DNA of 59,600 bases from Pseudomonadota bacterium (GTDB lineage: Bacteria; Pseudomonadota; Gammaproteobacteria; Burkholderiales; Burkholderiaceae). How positions within the stretch are numbered: position 1 is the stretch's first letter; each line of letters begins with the position of its first letter. The notes beneath the pieces were generated by a model. It was not told where the DNA came from. It did not search any database and saw only the letters and a list, made by a program, of their open reading frames with translations. The stretch lies in the NCBI GenBank assembly GCA_021783435.1, contig JAJXUC010000008.1, positions 1-59,600 on the forward strand, read 5' to 3'. The translations under genes and the position numbers were made by a program. Positions 37,844-49,972 of the stretch are shown one piece after another.

Positions 37844-38497
37844 ATGAAAAAGAACCGTTTCAAGAAAGCCTGGCTCAACGAGCACCTGCATGACCCCTTC
37901 GTCAAGCTGGCGCAAAAGGAGAACTTTCGTTCGCGCGCCGTGTACAAATTGAAGGAGATCGACGAAGCGAACAAACTCATTCGCCCGGGGCAGGTGATCG
38001 TCGACCTGGGTAGTGCGCCCGGCGCATGGTCTCAATATCTTGGACGCAAACTGGCTGGCGAGGATGGTTCCATGCGAGGCACGGTGATCGCACTGGATCT
38101 GTTGCCTATGGAGCCGGTGGACGGCGTGCAGTTCATCCAGGGTGATTTCCGGGAGGCCGCTGCCCTGGCGCAGTTGGAGGCCGCGCTGCGCAGCGCAAGG
38201 GTGGATGTCGTGCTGTCGGACATGGCTCCAAACCTCTCGGGCATTGCGTCGGCGGATGCGGCGCGCATCGAGCATCTGGCCGATCTCTCGCTGGATTTCG
38301 CGCGGCATTGGCTCAAGGCAGATGGCGCCCTGCTGATCAAGAGCTTTCACACCGGGTATTTCAGCCAGATCGTCAACCGCTTCAAGCTCCAGTTCAGAAT
38401 CGTCAAGACCATCAAGCCCAAGGCTTCGCGCGACCGTTCGGCGGAGGTTTTCATCCTCGGTCTGCAGCCCAAGTCGGCAGCCGAGTCGGAAATCTAG
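37844..38497 (+). CDS. rlmE: 23S rRNA (uridine 2552-2'-O)-methyltransferase RlmE
   Basis: 217 residues. The FtsJ/RrmJ fold is present with the SAM motif '[14 protein letters not shown]' and the K-D-K-E tetrad: Lys in 'YKLKEIDE', Asp in '[10 protein letters not shown]', Lys in '[10 protein letters not shown]' and Glu in '[10 protein letters not shown]'. It methylates U2552 in the A loop of 23S rRNA. Its position before ftsH is the classic rrmJ-ftsH arrangement. ATG 37844 begins the family N-terminus ([11 protein letters not shown]). Confidence 0.96.
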   Translation: MKKNRFKKAWLNEHLHDPFVKLAQKENFRSRAVYKLKEIDEANKLIRPGQVIVDLGSAPGAWSQYLGRKLAGEDGSMRGTVIALDLLPMEPVDGVQFIQGDFREAAALAQLEAALRSARVDVVLSDMAPNLSGIASADAARIEHLADLSLDFARHWLKADGALLIKSFHTGYFSQIVNRFKLQFRIVKTIKPKASRDRSAEVFILGLQPKSAAESEI

Positions 38498-38664
38498 ACT
38501 ATCGCCATTCTTTTTTCATAGTCCAGAGCTAACATTCCCTTGGCGGGCGTACGACTACTGTGGAGAATGAAGGGCGCAGGGCTTGATTCGCCTAGAATCG
38601 AACGCAGATTGATGTTGCCGAATCATCAGTCGTTTGCTCCACGTCGGGGCTCCAGGAGTCTGTC

Positions 38665-40563
<1,899 letters not shown>

Positions 40564-40581
40564 AGGGGCTGCGCCCAGACC

Positions 40582-40610
40582 ACGGCCCGGTTGATCACCG
40601 GGCCGTTTTT
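40582..40610 (+). terminator. Rho-independent terminator between ftsH and folP
   Basis: ACGGCCCGGT (40582-40591) pairs perfectly with ACCGGGCCGT (40597-40606) around TGATC, followed by a T run to 40610. The folP ATG is only 13 bases further on. Confidence 0.88.
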
Positions 40611-40623
40611 ATGAGGCCACGAC

Positions 40624-41460
40624 ATGAACACCTCGTCCCCGACTTGGTCGGCCGGGCGCTTCCAACTCGATCTGGGCCGCCCTTTGGTGATGGGCATCGT
40701 CAACGTCACGCCCGACTCGTTTTCCGATGGCGGGGCGCATGCCGATCCTGTCGCCGCGGTTCGCCACGCGCAGGCCTTGGTGGAGGCTGGGGCCGACATT
40801 CTGGATGTCGGCGGCGAGTCCACGCGCCCGGGCTCCTTGCCGCTGCCGCAAGACGCGGAATGGGCGCGTATCGGCCCCGTGCTGCAAGAGGTGGTCCGCT
40901 GGGGCGTGCCCATCTCGGTCGATACCTACAAGCCGCGCACCATGCGCCTGGCGCTCGATCTGGGCGTGGACATCATCAACGATATTGATGCCCTGCGCAT
41001 GCCCGGCGCGGAAGAGGCGGTCGCCCCATCGGGCGCCGGGATCTGCCTGATGCACATGCAAGGCGAGCCGCAGACCATGCAGCAGCAGCCGCACTACGCC
41101 GACGTAGTGCGCGAAGTGGGCGATTTCTTGCGCGCACGCGCCGACGCCATGCTGGCCCTGGGCGTATCGGCTTCGCGCATCTGCGTCGACCCTGGTTTCG
41201 GTTTTGGCAAGACACTGGGCCACAATCTGGAATTGGCACGCCGTTTGGACGCGATCGTGGCGCATGGTTATCCGGTCCTGGTGGGCGTGTCGCGCAAGTC
41301 CATGATCGGGGGCTCATCGGGGCGTCCAGTGCACGAACGTCTGCCCGGCAGCCTGGCCGCGGCGCTTGCCTGCGTGGCAGCCGGGGCAAGGATCGTTCGC
41401 GTGCATGACGTCGCCGCGACGGTCGACGCCCTGAAGGTGTGGACTGCAGTGCGGGGCTGA
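40624..41460 (+). CDS. folP: Dihydropteroate synthase
   Basis: 278 residues with the TIM-barrel pterin-binding motifs '[14 protein letters not shown]' near residue 22, '[15 protein letters not shown]' near residue 55 and 'VSRKSMIG' near residue 222. It condenses p-aminobenzoate with dihydropterin pyrophosphate in folate synthesis and is the sulfonamide target. The ATG has GAGG upstream. It lies directly behind a strong terminator; the ftsH-folP-glmM order is conserved in proteobacteria. Confidence 0.97.
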   Translation: MNTSSPTWSAGRFQLDLGRPLVMGIVNVTPDSFSDGGAHADPVAAVRHAQALVEAGADILDVGGESTRPGSLPLPQDAEWARIGPVLQEVVRWGVPISVDTYKPRTMRLALDLGVDIINDIDALRMPGAEEAVAPSGAGICLMHMQGEPQTMQQQPHYADVVREVGDFLRARADAMLALGVSASRICVDPGFGFGKTLGHNLELARRLDAIVAHGYPVLVGVSRKSMIGGSSGRPVHERLPGSLAAALACVAAGARIVRVHDVAATVDALKVWTAVRG

Positions 41461-41539
41461 TCCGGCCCCCTTGTTTGCGGCTTGGCGGCTTGGCGCGTCA
41501 GCGTCTAAAGTCGCGCCGCGAGAAACCCGTGGAGAAGCG

Positions 41540-42862
41540 ATGAGCAGACAGTATTTCGGAACCGATGGCGTACGTGGGCGCGTGGGCCAGAGCCCCATCG
41601 TCCCGGAGTTCGGCTTGCGCCTGGGGCACGCGGCCGGTCGTGTGCTGCGCAAGCAGGGGGTGGACCGGCCCGTCGTGCTCATCGGCAAAGACACGCGCGT
41701 GTCCGGCTATATGCTGGAAGCCGCGCTGGAGTGCGGGTTTTCGGCGGCGGGTTGCGACGTGGTTTTGGTCGGCCCCTTGCCCACCCCTGGCGTGGCCTAC
41801 CTCACAAGGGCCTTGCGGCTGGACCTGGGTGTCGTCATCAGCGCATCGCACAATCCGTATGCCGACAACGGCATCAAGTTCTTTTCCGCCGGTGGCAGCA
41901 AACTGCCCGACGCGTGGGAACTCGAAGTCGAAGCTGAACTTCCCGCCGCCGAGGGTTGCGTGCCTTCTGAACAACTCGGCAAGGCGCGCCGGCTGGACGA
42001 TGCGGCAGGACGCTACATCGAGTTCTGCAAAAGCACCTTTCCCAATCACCTGACGTTGAAAGGTCTGCGATTGGTGGTGGACTGCGCCCATGGCGCGGCG
42101 TATCACATTGCCCCGGCGGTGTTTCACGAACTCGGGGCCGAGGTCATTTCCATCGGCGTGCAGCCCGACGGCTTCAACATCAACAAGGACGTTGGTGCCA
42201 CTGCGCCGGATGCCTTGATCCGCGCGGTCAAGGCCAATCGCGCCGATTACGGCATTGCCCTCGATGGTGATGCCGACCGCCTGCAGATCGTGGACGGCCA
42301 AGGCCGCCTGTTCAACGGTGACGAATTGCTCTACCTGCTGGCGGTGGACCGCAAACCTACCGGCGTGGTGGGCACGCTCATGACCAATCTCGCCGTCGAG
42401 CAGGCGATCAAGGCGCAAGGCCTGGAGTTCGTGCGCGCAGCCGTGGGCGACCGCTATGTGCTGGAGGAACTGCTGGCACGCGGTTGGCAACTGGGCGGGG
42501 AGGGCTCCGGACACATCCTGCTGCTGGACCGCCATACCACGGGCGACGGTATCGTCGCGGCCTTGCAAATGCTGGAGTTGGTGGTGCGTACCGGCAAGAA
42601 TCTGGCCGACCAACTCGTTGCCGTGCGGCTGTATCCGCAGACCCTGATCAGTGTCAAGCTGCCACCGGGTTTGGACTGGAAAACCCATGCCGGATTTGCC
42701 CGGGCGCGCGCTGCCGCAGAAGGCAGTATCAACGGCAGTGGCCGCGTCCTCATTCGCCCCAGCGGCACCGAGCCGGTACTGCGCATCATGGTCGAGCATG
42801 CCGATGCGGCGAAGGCTGAACAGTTGGCGCAAACCATGAAGGCGGTGCTTATCGGGCCATGA
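41540..42862 (+). CDS. glmM: Phosphoglucosamine mutase
   Basis: 440 residues. The active-site phosphoserine is Ser103 in 'ISASHNPY'; the Mg-binding loop is 'DGDADRLQ'; the sugar-binding loop is 'GEGSGHIL'; and the phosphate-binding loop is '[12 protein letters not shown]'. It converts glucosamine-6-P to glucosamine-1-P for peptidoglycan and LPS. The start at 41540 has GGAGAAG six bases upstream. It follows folP by 79 bases. Confidence 0.97.
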   Translation: MSRQYFGTDGVRGRVGQSPIVPEFGLRLGHAAGRVLRKQGVDRPVVLIGKDTRVSGYMLEAALECGFSAAGCDVVLVGPLPTPGVAYLTRALRLDLGVVISASHNPYADNGIKFFSAGGSKLPDAWELEVEAELPAAEGCVPSEQLGKARRLDDAAGRYIEFCKSTFPNHLTLKGLRLVVDCAHGAAYHIAPAVFHELGAEVISIGVQPDGFNINKDVGATAPDALIRAVKANRADYGIALDGDADRLQIVDGQGRLFNGDELLYLLAVDRKPTGVVGTLMTNLAVEQAIKAQGLEFVRAAVGDRYVLEELLARGWQLGGEGSGHILLLDRHTTGDGIVAALQMLELVVRTGKNLADQLVAVRLYPQTLISVKLPPGLDWKTHAGFARARAAAEGSINGSGRVLIRPSGTEPVLRIMVEHADAAKAEQLAQTMKAVLIGP

Positions 42863-42957
42863 ATGCGCCGGAGCCGCTCGGCGCCAAGGTTTGATTCCGC
42901 GGCCCGGCGTGCGATGCCCATATGCATCCAAATGTGAGATATGTGACGAGGTTGTCG

Positions 42958-42975
42958 TTGTCACGGAACTGTCAC
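42958..42975 (+). promoter_or_regulatory. Pho box upstream of pstS (copy 1)
   Basis: TTGTCAC-GGAA-CTGTCAC has the 7-4-7 layout of a PhoB binding site, with the second half matching consensus CTGTCAY fully. It lies 68 bases before the pstS1 ATG. A further TTGTCG lies directly upstream. Confidence 0.75.
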
Positions 42976-43043
42976 GAGATGGTCCTTGAATGTAGGCTTG
43001 AACATCGCGCCTTCAGCGGTGCCTATCCCCAGGAGAGAACCCT

Positions 43044-44126
43044 ATGCTTACCCCGATGTCTCGCCGCAGCCAGCTCAAGTTCCTGCTGGCATCCGCCGGT
43101 TTGACCCTCGCCGCTTCGGCGATGCCGCTCACGGCCCAGGCCGCTTCGGTCAGCCTGCTCGAAACGGGCTCCACCTTGCTCTATCCGCTGTTCAATATCT
43201 GGGTGCCGGACTACACCAAGATGCACGGTGACATCAAGATCACGACCCAGGGTACGGGCAGTGGCACCGGTATCGCCGAGGCCATTTCCGGCGTGGCGCA
43301 GATCGGTGCCTCCGACGCCTACATGTCCGATAGCCAGATCAAGCAGAACCCGAGCATTCTCAACATCCCGCTGGCCATTTCTGCCCAGACCATCAATTAC
43401 AACGTCCCCGGTTTGAACAAGACCCACCTCAAGCTCGATGGCCCAGTGCTGGCCGGGATTTATAGCGGCACGATCAAGAATTGGGACGACGCGGCCATCA
43501 AGGCGCTGAACCCCGGCGTCAAGCTGCCTGACCACGCCATCGTTCCGATTCACCGCACCGACGGCAGCGGCGACACCTTCATTTTCAGCCAGTACCTGTC
43601 GTTCTCCACGCCGAAGTGGAATGACAGCGTCGGCTACGGCACCTCGATTTCCTGGCCGGCCGTGCAGGGTGGTGTGGGTGCCAACGGCAACCCCGGCATG
43701 GTGCAAGCCAGCCAGCAGACGCCGTACTCGGTGGCCTACATCGGCGTGAGCTTCCACGCTGAAATCGCCAAGGCTGGGCTGGGCACGGCGATGATCAAGA
43801 ACCGCGCCGGTCGGTTCCTGCTGCCCACGGCCAAAACAGTGAGCGCCGCCGCCGATGGCCTGATCGCCAAGACCCCGGCCGATGAGCGCATCAGCCTCGT
43901 GTTCTCTCCGGGTGCCGACTCCTATCCCATCATCAACTACGAGTACGCCATCGTCAACGCCAAGCAGGCCAATCCCGAAACCGCCAAGGCGATCAAGGAC
44001 TTCCTGAGTTGGGCGGTTGAATCCAAGGGTGGCAACGCGGCGAAATATCTCGACGTCGTGCGCTTCATCGCCCTGCCGGCGCATATCCAGCAACTGAGCA
44101 AGGCGCAGATCGCCAAAATTCAGTAA
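43044..44126 (+). CDS. pstS: Phosphate ABC transporter substrate-binding protein PstS, type 1
   Basis: 360 residues with a Sec signal peptide ending near 'AQAAS'. The phosphate-binding residues lie in 'LETGSTLLYPLFNIW', 'GTGSGTGIAEAISG' and 'HRTDGSGDTFIFSQYL'. This sequence type differs from the E. coli-like PstS encoded at 46173 (36% or so of positions look alike by eye, not computed). The SD GGAGAG lies about 11 bases before ATG 43044. It is the first gene of a pstSCA set that lacks its own ATPase. Confidence 0.93.
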   Translation: MLTPMSRRSQLKFLLASAGLTLAASAMPLTAQAASVSLLETGSTLLYPLFNIWVPDYTKMHGDIKITTQGTGSGTGIAEAISGVAQIGASDAYMSDSQIKQNPSILNIPLAISAQTINYNVPGLNKTHLKLDGPVLAGIYSGTIKNWDDAAIKALNPGVKLPDHAIVPIHRTDGSGDTFIFSQYLSFSTPKWNDSVGYGTSISWPAVQGGVGANGNPGMVQASQQTPYSVAYIGVSFHAEIAKAGLGTAMIKNRAGRFLLPTAKTVSAAADGLIAKTPADERISLVFSPGADSYPIINYEYAIVNAKQANPETAKAIKDFLSWAVESKGGNAAKYLDVVRFIALPAHIQQLSKAQIAKIQ

Positions 44127-44155
44127 CTTCAGTAACGATTGCTTGCGGGTATCTT

Positions 44156-44186
44156 CCCTGGAGTCGCCTACATTGGCGACCCAGGG
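44156..44186 (+). other. Intercistronic hairpin after pstS (copy 1)
   Basis: CCCTGG-a-GTCGCC (44156-44168) pairs with GGCGAC-CCAGGG (44175-44186) around TACATT, a 12-bp stem with one bulged A and no T run. Such stems after binding-protein genes often stabilise the upstream mRNA, raising PstS over the permeases. Confidence 0.65.
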
Positions 44187-44239
44187 CTCGTGCCTGAAAC
44201 GCCCTCACCATCACGCTCGACGGCTCGCAGACATCATCC

Positions 44240-45193
44240 ATGCGTCTTTTTCGCCCCGGTCTTCAAGCTGTCTCCACCATCATTCCGCTGGTTCTGCTCG
44301 CGGTTTTCGTTTTTCTCACGGCCTATTCATGGCCGGCTATTGAATTCAACGGCCTGCGTTTTCTTTTCTCCAACACCTGGAGTCTCGGCAATCTCTACGC
44401 CAACCCGGTTCAGCGTAACGGCTTTGCGGTGCCCATGGGCGCCCATTACGGCATCGCCGTGTTCATTGTTGGCACCCTTGCAAGTTCGGCTATTGCACTT
44501 GTGCTCGCTGTGCCCGTCGGCATTGGCGTAGCCTTGTTTCTGGCCGAGTACGCGCCCCACCGGCTACGCGGAGTGTTCGCCCAGATCGTCGAACTGCTGG
44601 CCATGGTACCCAGCGTGGTCTATGGCCTGTGGGGCCTGGAGGTGTTGGCCCCTTTGACCATGAAAGTCATCGCGCCGTTTCTGGCGCATGCAATGCCCTT
44701 CATCCCCTTTTTCTCGGCCCAGGCCACCAGCGGCTACGGCTTGCTCACGGCGGGACTGGTGCTGGCCTTGATGGTGCTGCCGGTCATTTCCAGCACGCTG
44801 ATCGAAGCCCTGCAGCGCGTGCCCAAGGAGTTGCGCGAATCCTGTTTCGCCCTCGGCGCAACGCGCTCTGAAATGCTGCGCAAGACGCTGCTGCCCGCCG
44901 TGCGCGCGCCGCTCATCGGCGCGGTGATTCTGGCCCTGGGCCGCGCTCTGGGTGAAACCATGGCCGTGCTCATGGTCAGCGGCGGGGCGCTGAATTACCT
45001 GCCCGACAACATCTACAGCCCCATCACCAGCATGGCGGCCTTCATCGCTTCCCAACTCGACAGTGCCTTGCAAGACCCCAGCGGCATGGCCGTGCGCTCG
45101 TTGGCGGAAATTGCTCTGGTCCTGCTCATCATCGCGGTCATCGTCAATGTCATCGCTCGCCTCCTCACCCGACGTGCCAAGTTCGCAGGCTAA
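44240..45193 (+). CDS. pstC: Phosphate ABC transporter permease PstC, set 1
   Basis: 317 residues with six membrane segments. The PstC signature region is 'AEYAPHRLRGVFAQIVELLAMVPSVVYG' (residues about 97-124) and the EAA-like loop is 'LRESCFALGATRSEMLRKTLLP'. It works with the PstA protein encoded directly downstream. It starts 113 bases after pstS1, beyond the hairpin. Confidence 0.93.
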   Translation: MRLFRPGLQAVSTIIPLVLLAVFVFLTAYSWPAIEFNGLRFLFSNTWSLGNLYANPVQRNGFAVPMGAHYGIAVFIVGTLASSAIALVLAVPVGIGVALFLAEYAPHRLRGVFAQIVELLAMVPSVVYGLWGLEVLAPLTMKVIAPFLAHAMPFIPFFSAQATSGYGLLTAGLVLALMVLPVISSTLIEALQRVPKELRESCFALGATRSEMLRKTLLPAVRAPLIGAVILALGRALGETMAVLMVSGGALNYLPDNIYSPITSMAAFIASQLDSALQDPSGMAVRSLAEIALVLLIIAVIVNVIARLLTRRAKFAG

Positions 45194-45212
45194 AGCTGTC
45201 CTTTGGCGCTCC

Positions 45213-46040
45213 ATGCCGCGTGGCAGGCGCTACGGTAACGCCCTGTTCGGTGTGGCCTGCACCCTGGCTTTCATCGTGGTGGTCGTGCCCCTGGTGGACA
45301 TTCTCTGGACCGTCCTTTCGCGCGGCGCCCAGGCGCTGAACTGGACGGTGTTTTCCCAGGTGACCAATGGCATCAGCGGCGGCTTGCTGAATGCCATTGA
45401 AGGCACTTTGGTCCTCAGCGGTGGCGCCTTGCTGTTCGCCGCGCCGATTGGCGTGCTTGCAGGTGTGTATCTGGCCGAATATGGCGCTGGCGCCTGGGGG
45501 CGTTTGGTGCGTTTCCTCGCCGATGTGCTCACGGGCGTGCCATCCATCGTGCTGGGGTATTTCAGCTACGTCACGCTGGTGGAGGAAATGGGCTGGCAAT
45601 TTTCGGCACTTGCAGGGGCCATCACCCTGGCCATGTTGATCGTGCCCTATATCGCGCGGTTTACTGAACTGGCGATGCGGCAAAACCCGTCCAGCCTGCG
45701 CGAGGCGGCGTATGCCCTGGGTTGTAAGGAGCCGCAGGTCGTGTTCAAGGTGCTGCTGCCGGCGGCACGTTCGGGTGTGATCACCGGCGTGCTCCTGGCG
45801 CTGGCCATTTCGGTGGGCGAAACGGCGCCGTTAATCTACACCGCTGGCTGGTCCAACTACCTGTGGAACGGCCAACTCACCCATGAGCCTATCGGCTACC
45901 TCACGTATGTGATCTGGAGCTTCATCAACCAGCCCTTCGCCTCGGCCCATGCCTTGGCTTATGCGGCGGCTTTCATCGTGATCGGCGTGGTGCTGCTGAT
46001 CAATATCACGGCGCGGTTGTTGCTGCGACAGCGGCTGTGA
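45213..46040 (+). CDS. pstA: Phosphate ABC transporter permease PstA, set 1
   Basis: 275 residues with six membrane segments. 'VYLAEYGAGAWGRLVRFLADVLTGVPSIVLG' (residues about 86-116) and the EAA loop '[22 protein letters not shown]' are typical of PstA. The start at 45213 (MPRGRRYG) has no clear SD; a GTG at 45174 inside the pstC end is possible. No pstB follows; it presumably uses the PstB at 49174. Confidence 0.92.
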   Translation: MPRGRRYGNALFGVACTLAFIVVVVPLVDILWTVLSRGAQALNWTVFSQVTNGISGGLLNAIEGTLVLSGGALLFAAPIGVLAGVYLAEYGAGAWGRLVRFLADVLTGVPSIVLGYFSYVTLVEEMGWQFSALAGAITLAMLIVPYIARFTELAMRQNPSSLREAAYALGCKEPQVVFKVLLPAARSGVITGVLLALAISVGETAPLIYTAGWSNYLWNGQLTHEPIGYLTYVIWSFINQPFASAHALAYAAAFIVIGVVLLINITARLLLRQRL

Positions 46041-46078
46041 CGCTTGTTCACGACTGATACAACTGCGAACGACAATGA

Positions 46079-46096
46079 CATTCATCGTTCCGTCAT
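46079..46096 (+). promoter_or_regulatory. Pho box upstream of pstS (copy 2)
   Basis: CATTCAT-CGTT-CCGTCAT has the 7-4-7 layout. A -10-like TAGAGT follows about 10 bases later. It lies 76 bases before the pstS2 ATG. Confidence 0.65.
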
Positions 46097-46172
46097 ATTC
46101 TCTGCTTAGAGTGTTGACTTGTACCCGCGTGTCTCACGCGGTACACCCATCAACCTCGGGAGAGCATCCGTC

Positions 46173-47204
46173 ATGAAGATATTGTTCAAAAGCTTGATCG
46201 CCAGCGCCGTCCTGGCAACCTCGACCGGCGCTTTTGCGCTGGATGTCACGGGCGCTGGATCGTCCTTCGCCAACCCGCTGTATTCCAAATGGGCCGATGC
46301 TTATCAGAAAGCCGGCGGTGGCCGCTTGAACTACCAGTCGGTGGGCTCTGGAGCTGGCATCAAGCAGATCCTCGCCAAGACGGTGGATTTCGGCGCCTCG
46401 GACATGCCGCTGACCGATGAGCAACTCGCCAAAGACGGCTTGGTGCAATGGCCAACCGCGGTGGGCGGCATCGTTCCCGTGGTGAAAATCGAAGGTATCA
46501 AGAGCAATGAGCTCAAGCTCAACGGCGCCGCGCTGGCCGATATCTATATGGGCAAGATCACCCAATGGAACGACCCAGCCATCGTCAAGCTGAACCCGGG
46601 CGCGAAGTTGCCGAATGCGCAAATCGCCGTGGTGCGTCGCGCGGATGCTTCGGGCACCTCGTTCGGTTTCACCAACTACTTGAGCAAGGTCAACAAAGAG
46701 TGGGCCGAGAAGTACAAGTTCGGCACCACGGTCGACTGGCCGGTTGGCGTGGGTGGCAAGGGGAACGAGGGCGTTTCAGCCTTCGTGCAGCGTCTGCCCA
46801 ATTCCATCGGTTATGTGGAAGTCGCCTATGCCAAGTCTAATAATATGGCGATGGTCCAGTTGCAGAATGCCGACGGCAAGTTTGTTGCCGCCACGGACGC
46901 CAATGTGAAGGCCGCTGCTGCGGGCGCCGATTGGGCCAAGTCGTTCTACCAGATCCTGACCAACCAGCCCGGCGCCACCGCCTGGCCCATCACCAGTGGC
47001 ACCTTCGTGCTCGTGCACAAAGTGTCCGACAAGCCCGAACAGACCGAAGCGGTCCTGAAGTTCTTCAACTTCGGGTTCGACAAGGGCGATGCGATAGCCG
47101 AGCAATTGCAATACATTCCGATGCCCGACTCGGTGAAGGCGCAAATCCGCAAGGAATGGGCCGGCATCAAGACGACCTCGGGTCAAGTCGTGTGGAAGAA
47201 CTGA
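46173..47204 (+). CDS. pstS: Phosphate ABC transporter substrate-binding protein PstS, E. coli type
   Basis: 343 residues with a Sec signal peptide (cleavage after 'TGAFA'). The mature N-terminus '[20 protein letters not shown]' and '[12 protein letters not shown]' are those of E. coli-like PstS, with '[15 protein letters not shown]' carrying further phosphate contacts. The start at 46173 has GGGAGAG nine bases upstream. It leads the pstS-pstC-pstA-pstB-phoU-phoB-phoR operon. Confidence 0.95.
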   Translation: MKILFKSLIASAVLATSTGAFALDVTGAGSSFANPLYSKWADAYQKAGGGRLNYQSVGSGAGIKQILAKTVDFGASDMPLTDEQLAKDGLVQWPTAVGGIVPVVKIEGIKSNELKLNGAALADIYMGKITQWNDPAIVKLNPGAKLPNAQIAVVRRADASGTSFGFTNYLSKVNKEWAEKYKFGTTVDWPVGVGGKGNEGVSAFVQRLPNSIGYVEVAYAKSNNMAMVQLQNADGKFVAATDANVKAAAAGADWAKSFYQILTNQPGATAWPITSGTFVLVHKVSDKPEQTEAVLKFFNFGFDKGDAIAEQLQYIPMPDSVKAQIRKEWAGIKTTSGQVVWKN

Positions 47205-47223
47205 AAACGTCCTTGATCTCCTG

Positions 47224-47264
47224 AAACCGGCTTGCTTGGCCTTAAGTCAATGCAAGCCGGTTTT
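47224..47264 (+). terminator. Terminator-like attenuator between pstS2 and pstC2
   Basis: AAACCGGCTTGC (47224-47235) pairs with GCAAGCCGGTTT (47252-47263) around 16 bases and is followed by a short T run. It lies between the binding-protein gene and the permease genes, so it would make PstS more abundant than PstCAB. Confidence 0.75.
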
Positions 47265-47284
47265 CGCGTATGAAAGATCCCGCC

Positions 47285-48298
47285 ATGTCCGTGACATCTT
47301 CCACTGCCAATCTCGAACCCGCTTCGCGGGTGGTCGGCGGCGGGGCCCAGACGGGACAGCACCGCAGCCCTGGCCACCTCGGCGACTCCTTGTTCGGCGC
47401 CGCCGCGTGGCTGGCCGCGTTCATCACCTTGCTGGCCCTGGCCGGCATCATCGTGTCCCTGTTCATCGGCGCGTGGCCCGCGATTCAGGCTTTCGGTCTG
47501 AAGTTTCTCGTCACGAGCCAGTGGAACCCGGTCGATCATGTGTTCGGCGGGTTCACCATGATTTACGGTACCGTGCTCAGTTCTCTCATTGCCCTGTTGA
47601 TTGCCGTTCCCGTGAGCTTCGGTATCGCCTTGTTCCTCACCGAGCTTTCCCCACGCTGGCTGCGCCGGCCATTGGCCACGGCGATCGAGTTGCTGGCGGC
47701 CATTCCTTCCATCGTCTTCGGCATGTGGGGCCTGCTGGTGTTCTCTCCGCTGTTCTCCACCTATGTGCAAACACCGCTGCAAAACTGGTTCGGTCATGTG
47801 CCGCTGCTTGGCGCCCTGTTCCAGGGGCCACCTGTGGGCATCGGCCTGCTGGCTGCGGGGATCATTCTGGCCATCATGATCATTCCCTTCATCGCTTCGG
47901 TGATGCGCGATGTGTTCGAGACCACGCCGCCTATGCTCAAGGAGTCGGCCTACGGCGTGGGCTGCACTACCTGGGAAGTCATGCGCAACGTGGTGCTGCC
48001 CTACACCAAAGCCGGCATCATCGGCGGCATCATGCTCGGCCTGGGGCGGGCGATGGGGGAGACTATGGCGGTGACCTTCATCATTGGCAACACCAGCCAT
48101 TTCAACGGAGCCTCGCTGTTCGACGCGGCCAACACCATCACATCGGTGTTAGCCAACGAGTTTGCCGAGGCCTCCACCGAGCATCAGGCTGCTTTGTTCT
48201 ATCTCGGTCTGGTGCTGTTCCTCATCACCTTCCTGGTGTTGGGTCTGTCCAAACTCTTGCTCCGACGCCTGGGTCGGTTCGAGGGGAGCCGGACATGA
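47285..48298 (+). CDS. pstC: Phosphate ABC transporter permease PstC, set 2
   Basis: 337 residues with six membrane segments after a 40-residue cytoplasmic N-terminus. '[29 protein letters not shown]' (residues about 118-146) is the PstC signature. '[22 protein letters not shown]' is the EAA loop. An in-frame ATG at 47270 is a possible start. The stop overlaps pstA2 (ATGA). Confidence 0.94.
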   Translation: MSVTSSTANLEPASRVVGGGAQTGQHRSPGHLGDSLFGAAAWLAAFITLLALAGIIVSLFIGAWPAIQAFGLKFLVTSQWNPVDHVFGGFTMIYGTVLSSLIALLIAVPVSFGIALFLTELSPRWLRRPLATAIELLAAIPSIVFGMWGLLVFSPLFSTYVQTPLQNWFGHVPLLGALFQGPPVGIGLLAAGIILAIMIIPFIASVMRDVFETTPPMLKESAYGVGCTTWEVMRNVVLPYTKAGIIGGIMLGLGRAMGETMAVTFIIGNTSHFNGASLFDAANTITSVLANEFAEASTEHQAALFYLGLVLFLITFLVLGLSKLLLRRLGRFEGSRT

Positions 48299-49170
48299 AC
48301 GCCAGCATGCCTTCTTTGCGGCGTGATGTTCGCCTGCAGCGCTTTCGCAAGCGCAAGATGATCAACGCCGTGGTGCTGACCCTGGCGATGGCGGCGATGT
48401 TGTTCGGCATGATCTGGCTGGTCTGGATCCTGTATTCCGTTCTGGCGCAAGGCTTGGGCGGCATGAGCGTGTCGGTGTTCACGCAAATGACGCCCCCACC
48501 CGATTCCCCGAATGGTGGCCTGCTCAACGCCATCTATGGCTCGGTGCTCATGACCGGAGCAGCAACGCTGCTGGGTACGCCCCTTGGTGTCATGGCTGGT
48601 GTGTACCTTGCGGAATACGGCGGCAAGACGGTTTTCGGCCGCGCCACGGATTTCATCAACGACATTCTCCTGTCCGCACCGTCCATCGTCATCGGTTTGT
48701 TCGTCTATGCGCTCATCGTCGCCAACACCCATACCTTTTCCGGCTGGGCAGGCGTTGCGGCATTGACGCTGATGGTCGTTCCCGTGGTGGTGCGAACCAC
48801 CGTGGACATGCTGCGTCTGGTGCCCAGTTCCTTGCGCGAGGCGGCTTACGCCTTGGGCGCGCCGAAGTGGAAGGTGGTGTCAGTGGTCATCCTGCGCGCG
48901 GCGCGGGCCGGAGTTCTCACCGGCATCATGCTGGCGGTTGCGCGTATCGCGGGTGAAACCGCGCCCCTGCTTTTTACTGCGCTGAACAACCAGTTCTGGA
49001 CCACCGGCCTGTCCCAGCCCATGGCCAGCCTGCCGGTCACCATTTACAAATTCGCCATGAGCCCTTACACCAACTGGCAACAGCTCGCCTGGGCTGGCGT
49101 GCTGATCATCACGGGTGGCGTCCTGCTCATCAACATCACGGCCCGTCTTCTGCTCGGGAAGAAAGACTGA
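48295..49170 (+). CDS. pstA: Phosphate ABC transporter permease PstA, set 2
   Basis: 291 residues with six membrane segments. '[33 protein letters not shown]' (residues about 101-133) and the EAA loop '[22 protein letters not shown]' are typical of PstA. The start overlaps the pstC2 stop (ATGA), and pstB begins four bases after its stop. Confidence 0.95.
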   Translation: MNASMPSLRRDVRLQRFRKRKMINAVVLTLAMAAMLFGMIWLVWILYSVLAQGLGGMSVSVFTQMTPPPDSPNGGLLNAIYGSVLMTGAATLLGTPLGVMAGVYLAEYGGKTVFGRATDFINDILLSAPSIVIGLFVYALIVANTHTFSGWAGVAALTLMVVPVVVRTTVDMLRLVPSSLREAAYALGAPKWKVVSVVILRAARAGVLTGIMLAVARIAGETAPLLFTALNNQFWTTGLSQPMASLPVTIYKFAMSPYTNWQQLAWAGVLIITGGVLLINITARLLLGKKD

Positions 49171-49173
49171 ACC

Positions 49174-49959
49174 ATGAATACTCCAGCCGCTCAGGTCAAT
49201 GCGCCGCCGGCACGTTTGTCGGTGCGCAATCTCAACTTCTACTACGGCAAGTACAAGGCGATCAAGAATGTCAGCCTGGATATTGCACAAAACCAGATCA
49301 CCGCGTTCATCGGGCCTTCGGGTTGTGGCAAGTCGACGCTGTTGCGGGTGTTCAACCGCATGTTCGAGTTATACCCGGATCAAAGGGCCGAGGGTGAGGT
49401 GTTGATCGACGGCCAGAACATCCTCACCTCGGGCGAGGATGTGTCGCTGGTACGCGCGAAGATCGGCATGGTGTTCCAGAAGCCCACGCCGTTTCCGATG
49501 TCGATCTACGACAACATCGCCTTCGGCATCAAGCTGTACGAAAAACTGTCGCGCGCCGAAATGGACGAGCGCGTGGAATCGGCGCTGACCAAGACGACAC
49601 TGTGGGACGAGGTCAAGGACAAGTTGCAGCAAAGCGGCATGAGCCTGTCGGGCGGCCAGCAACAGCGCCTGTGCATCGCACGCGCTATTTCCATCAAACC
49701 CGAGGTGCTGCTGCTCGACGAGCCGACATCGGCGCTCGATCCCATTTCCACCGCCAAAGTGGAGGAACTGGTGACGGAGTTGAAGAAAGACTACACGGTT
49801 GCCATCGTCACCCACAACATGCAACAGGCGGCGCGCGTGTCGGATTACACCGCCTATATGTACCTGGGTGAGATGGTGGAGTTTGGCGATACCAACCAGA
49901 TCTTCCTCAAGCCCAAGCGCCAGGAAACCGAGGATTACATCACCGGCCGCTTCGGCTGA
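49174..49959 (+). CDS. pstB: Phosphate ABC transporter ATPase PstB
   Basis: 261 residues. Walker A '[17 protein letters not shown]', signature '[14 protein letters not shown]', Walker B '[12 protein letters not shown]' and H-loop '[11 protein letters not shown]' are intact. It is the only PstB in the window and presumably energises both PstCA sets. It starts four bases after pstA2 and is followed 13 bases later by phoU. Confidence 0.97.
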   Translation: MNTPAAQVNAPPARLSVRNLNFYYGKYKAIKNVSLDIAQNQITAFIGPSGCGKSTLLRVFNRMFELYPDQRAEGEVLIDGQNILTSGEDVSLVRAKIGMVFQKPTPFPMSIYDNIAFGIKLYEKLSRAEMDERVESALTKTTLWDEVKDKLQQSGMSLSGGQQQRLCIARAISIKPEVLLLDEPTSALDPISTAKVEELVTELKKDYTVAIVTHNMQQAARVSDYTAYMYLGEMVEFGDTNQIFLKPKRQETEDYITGRFG

Positions 49960-49972
49960 ACGGAGAAGAACC

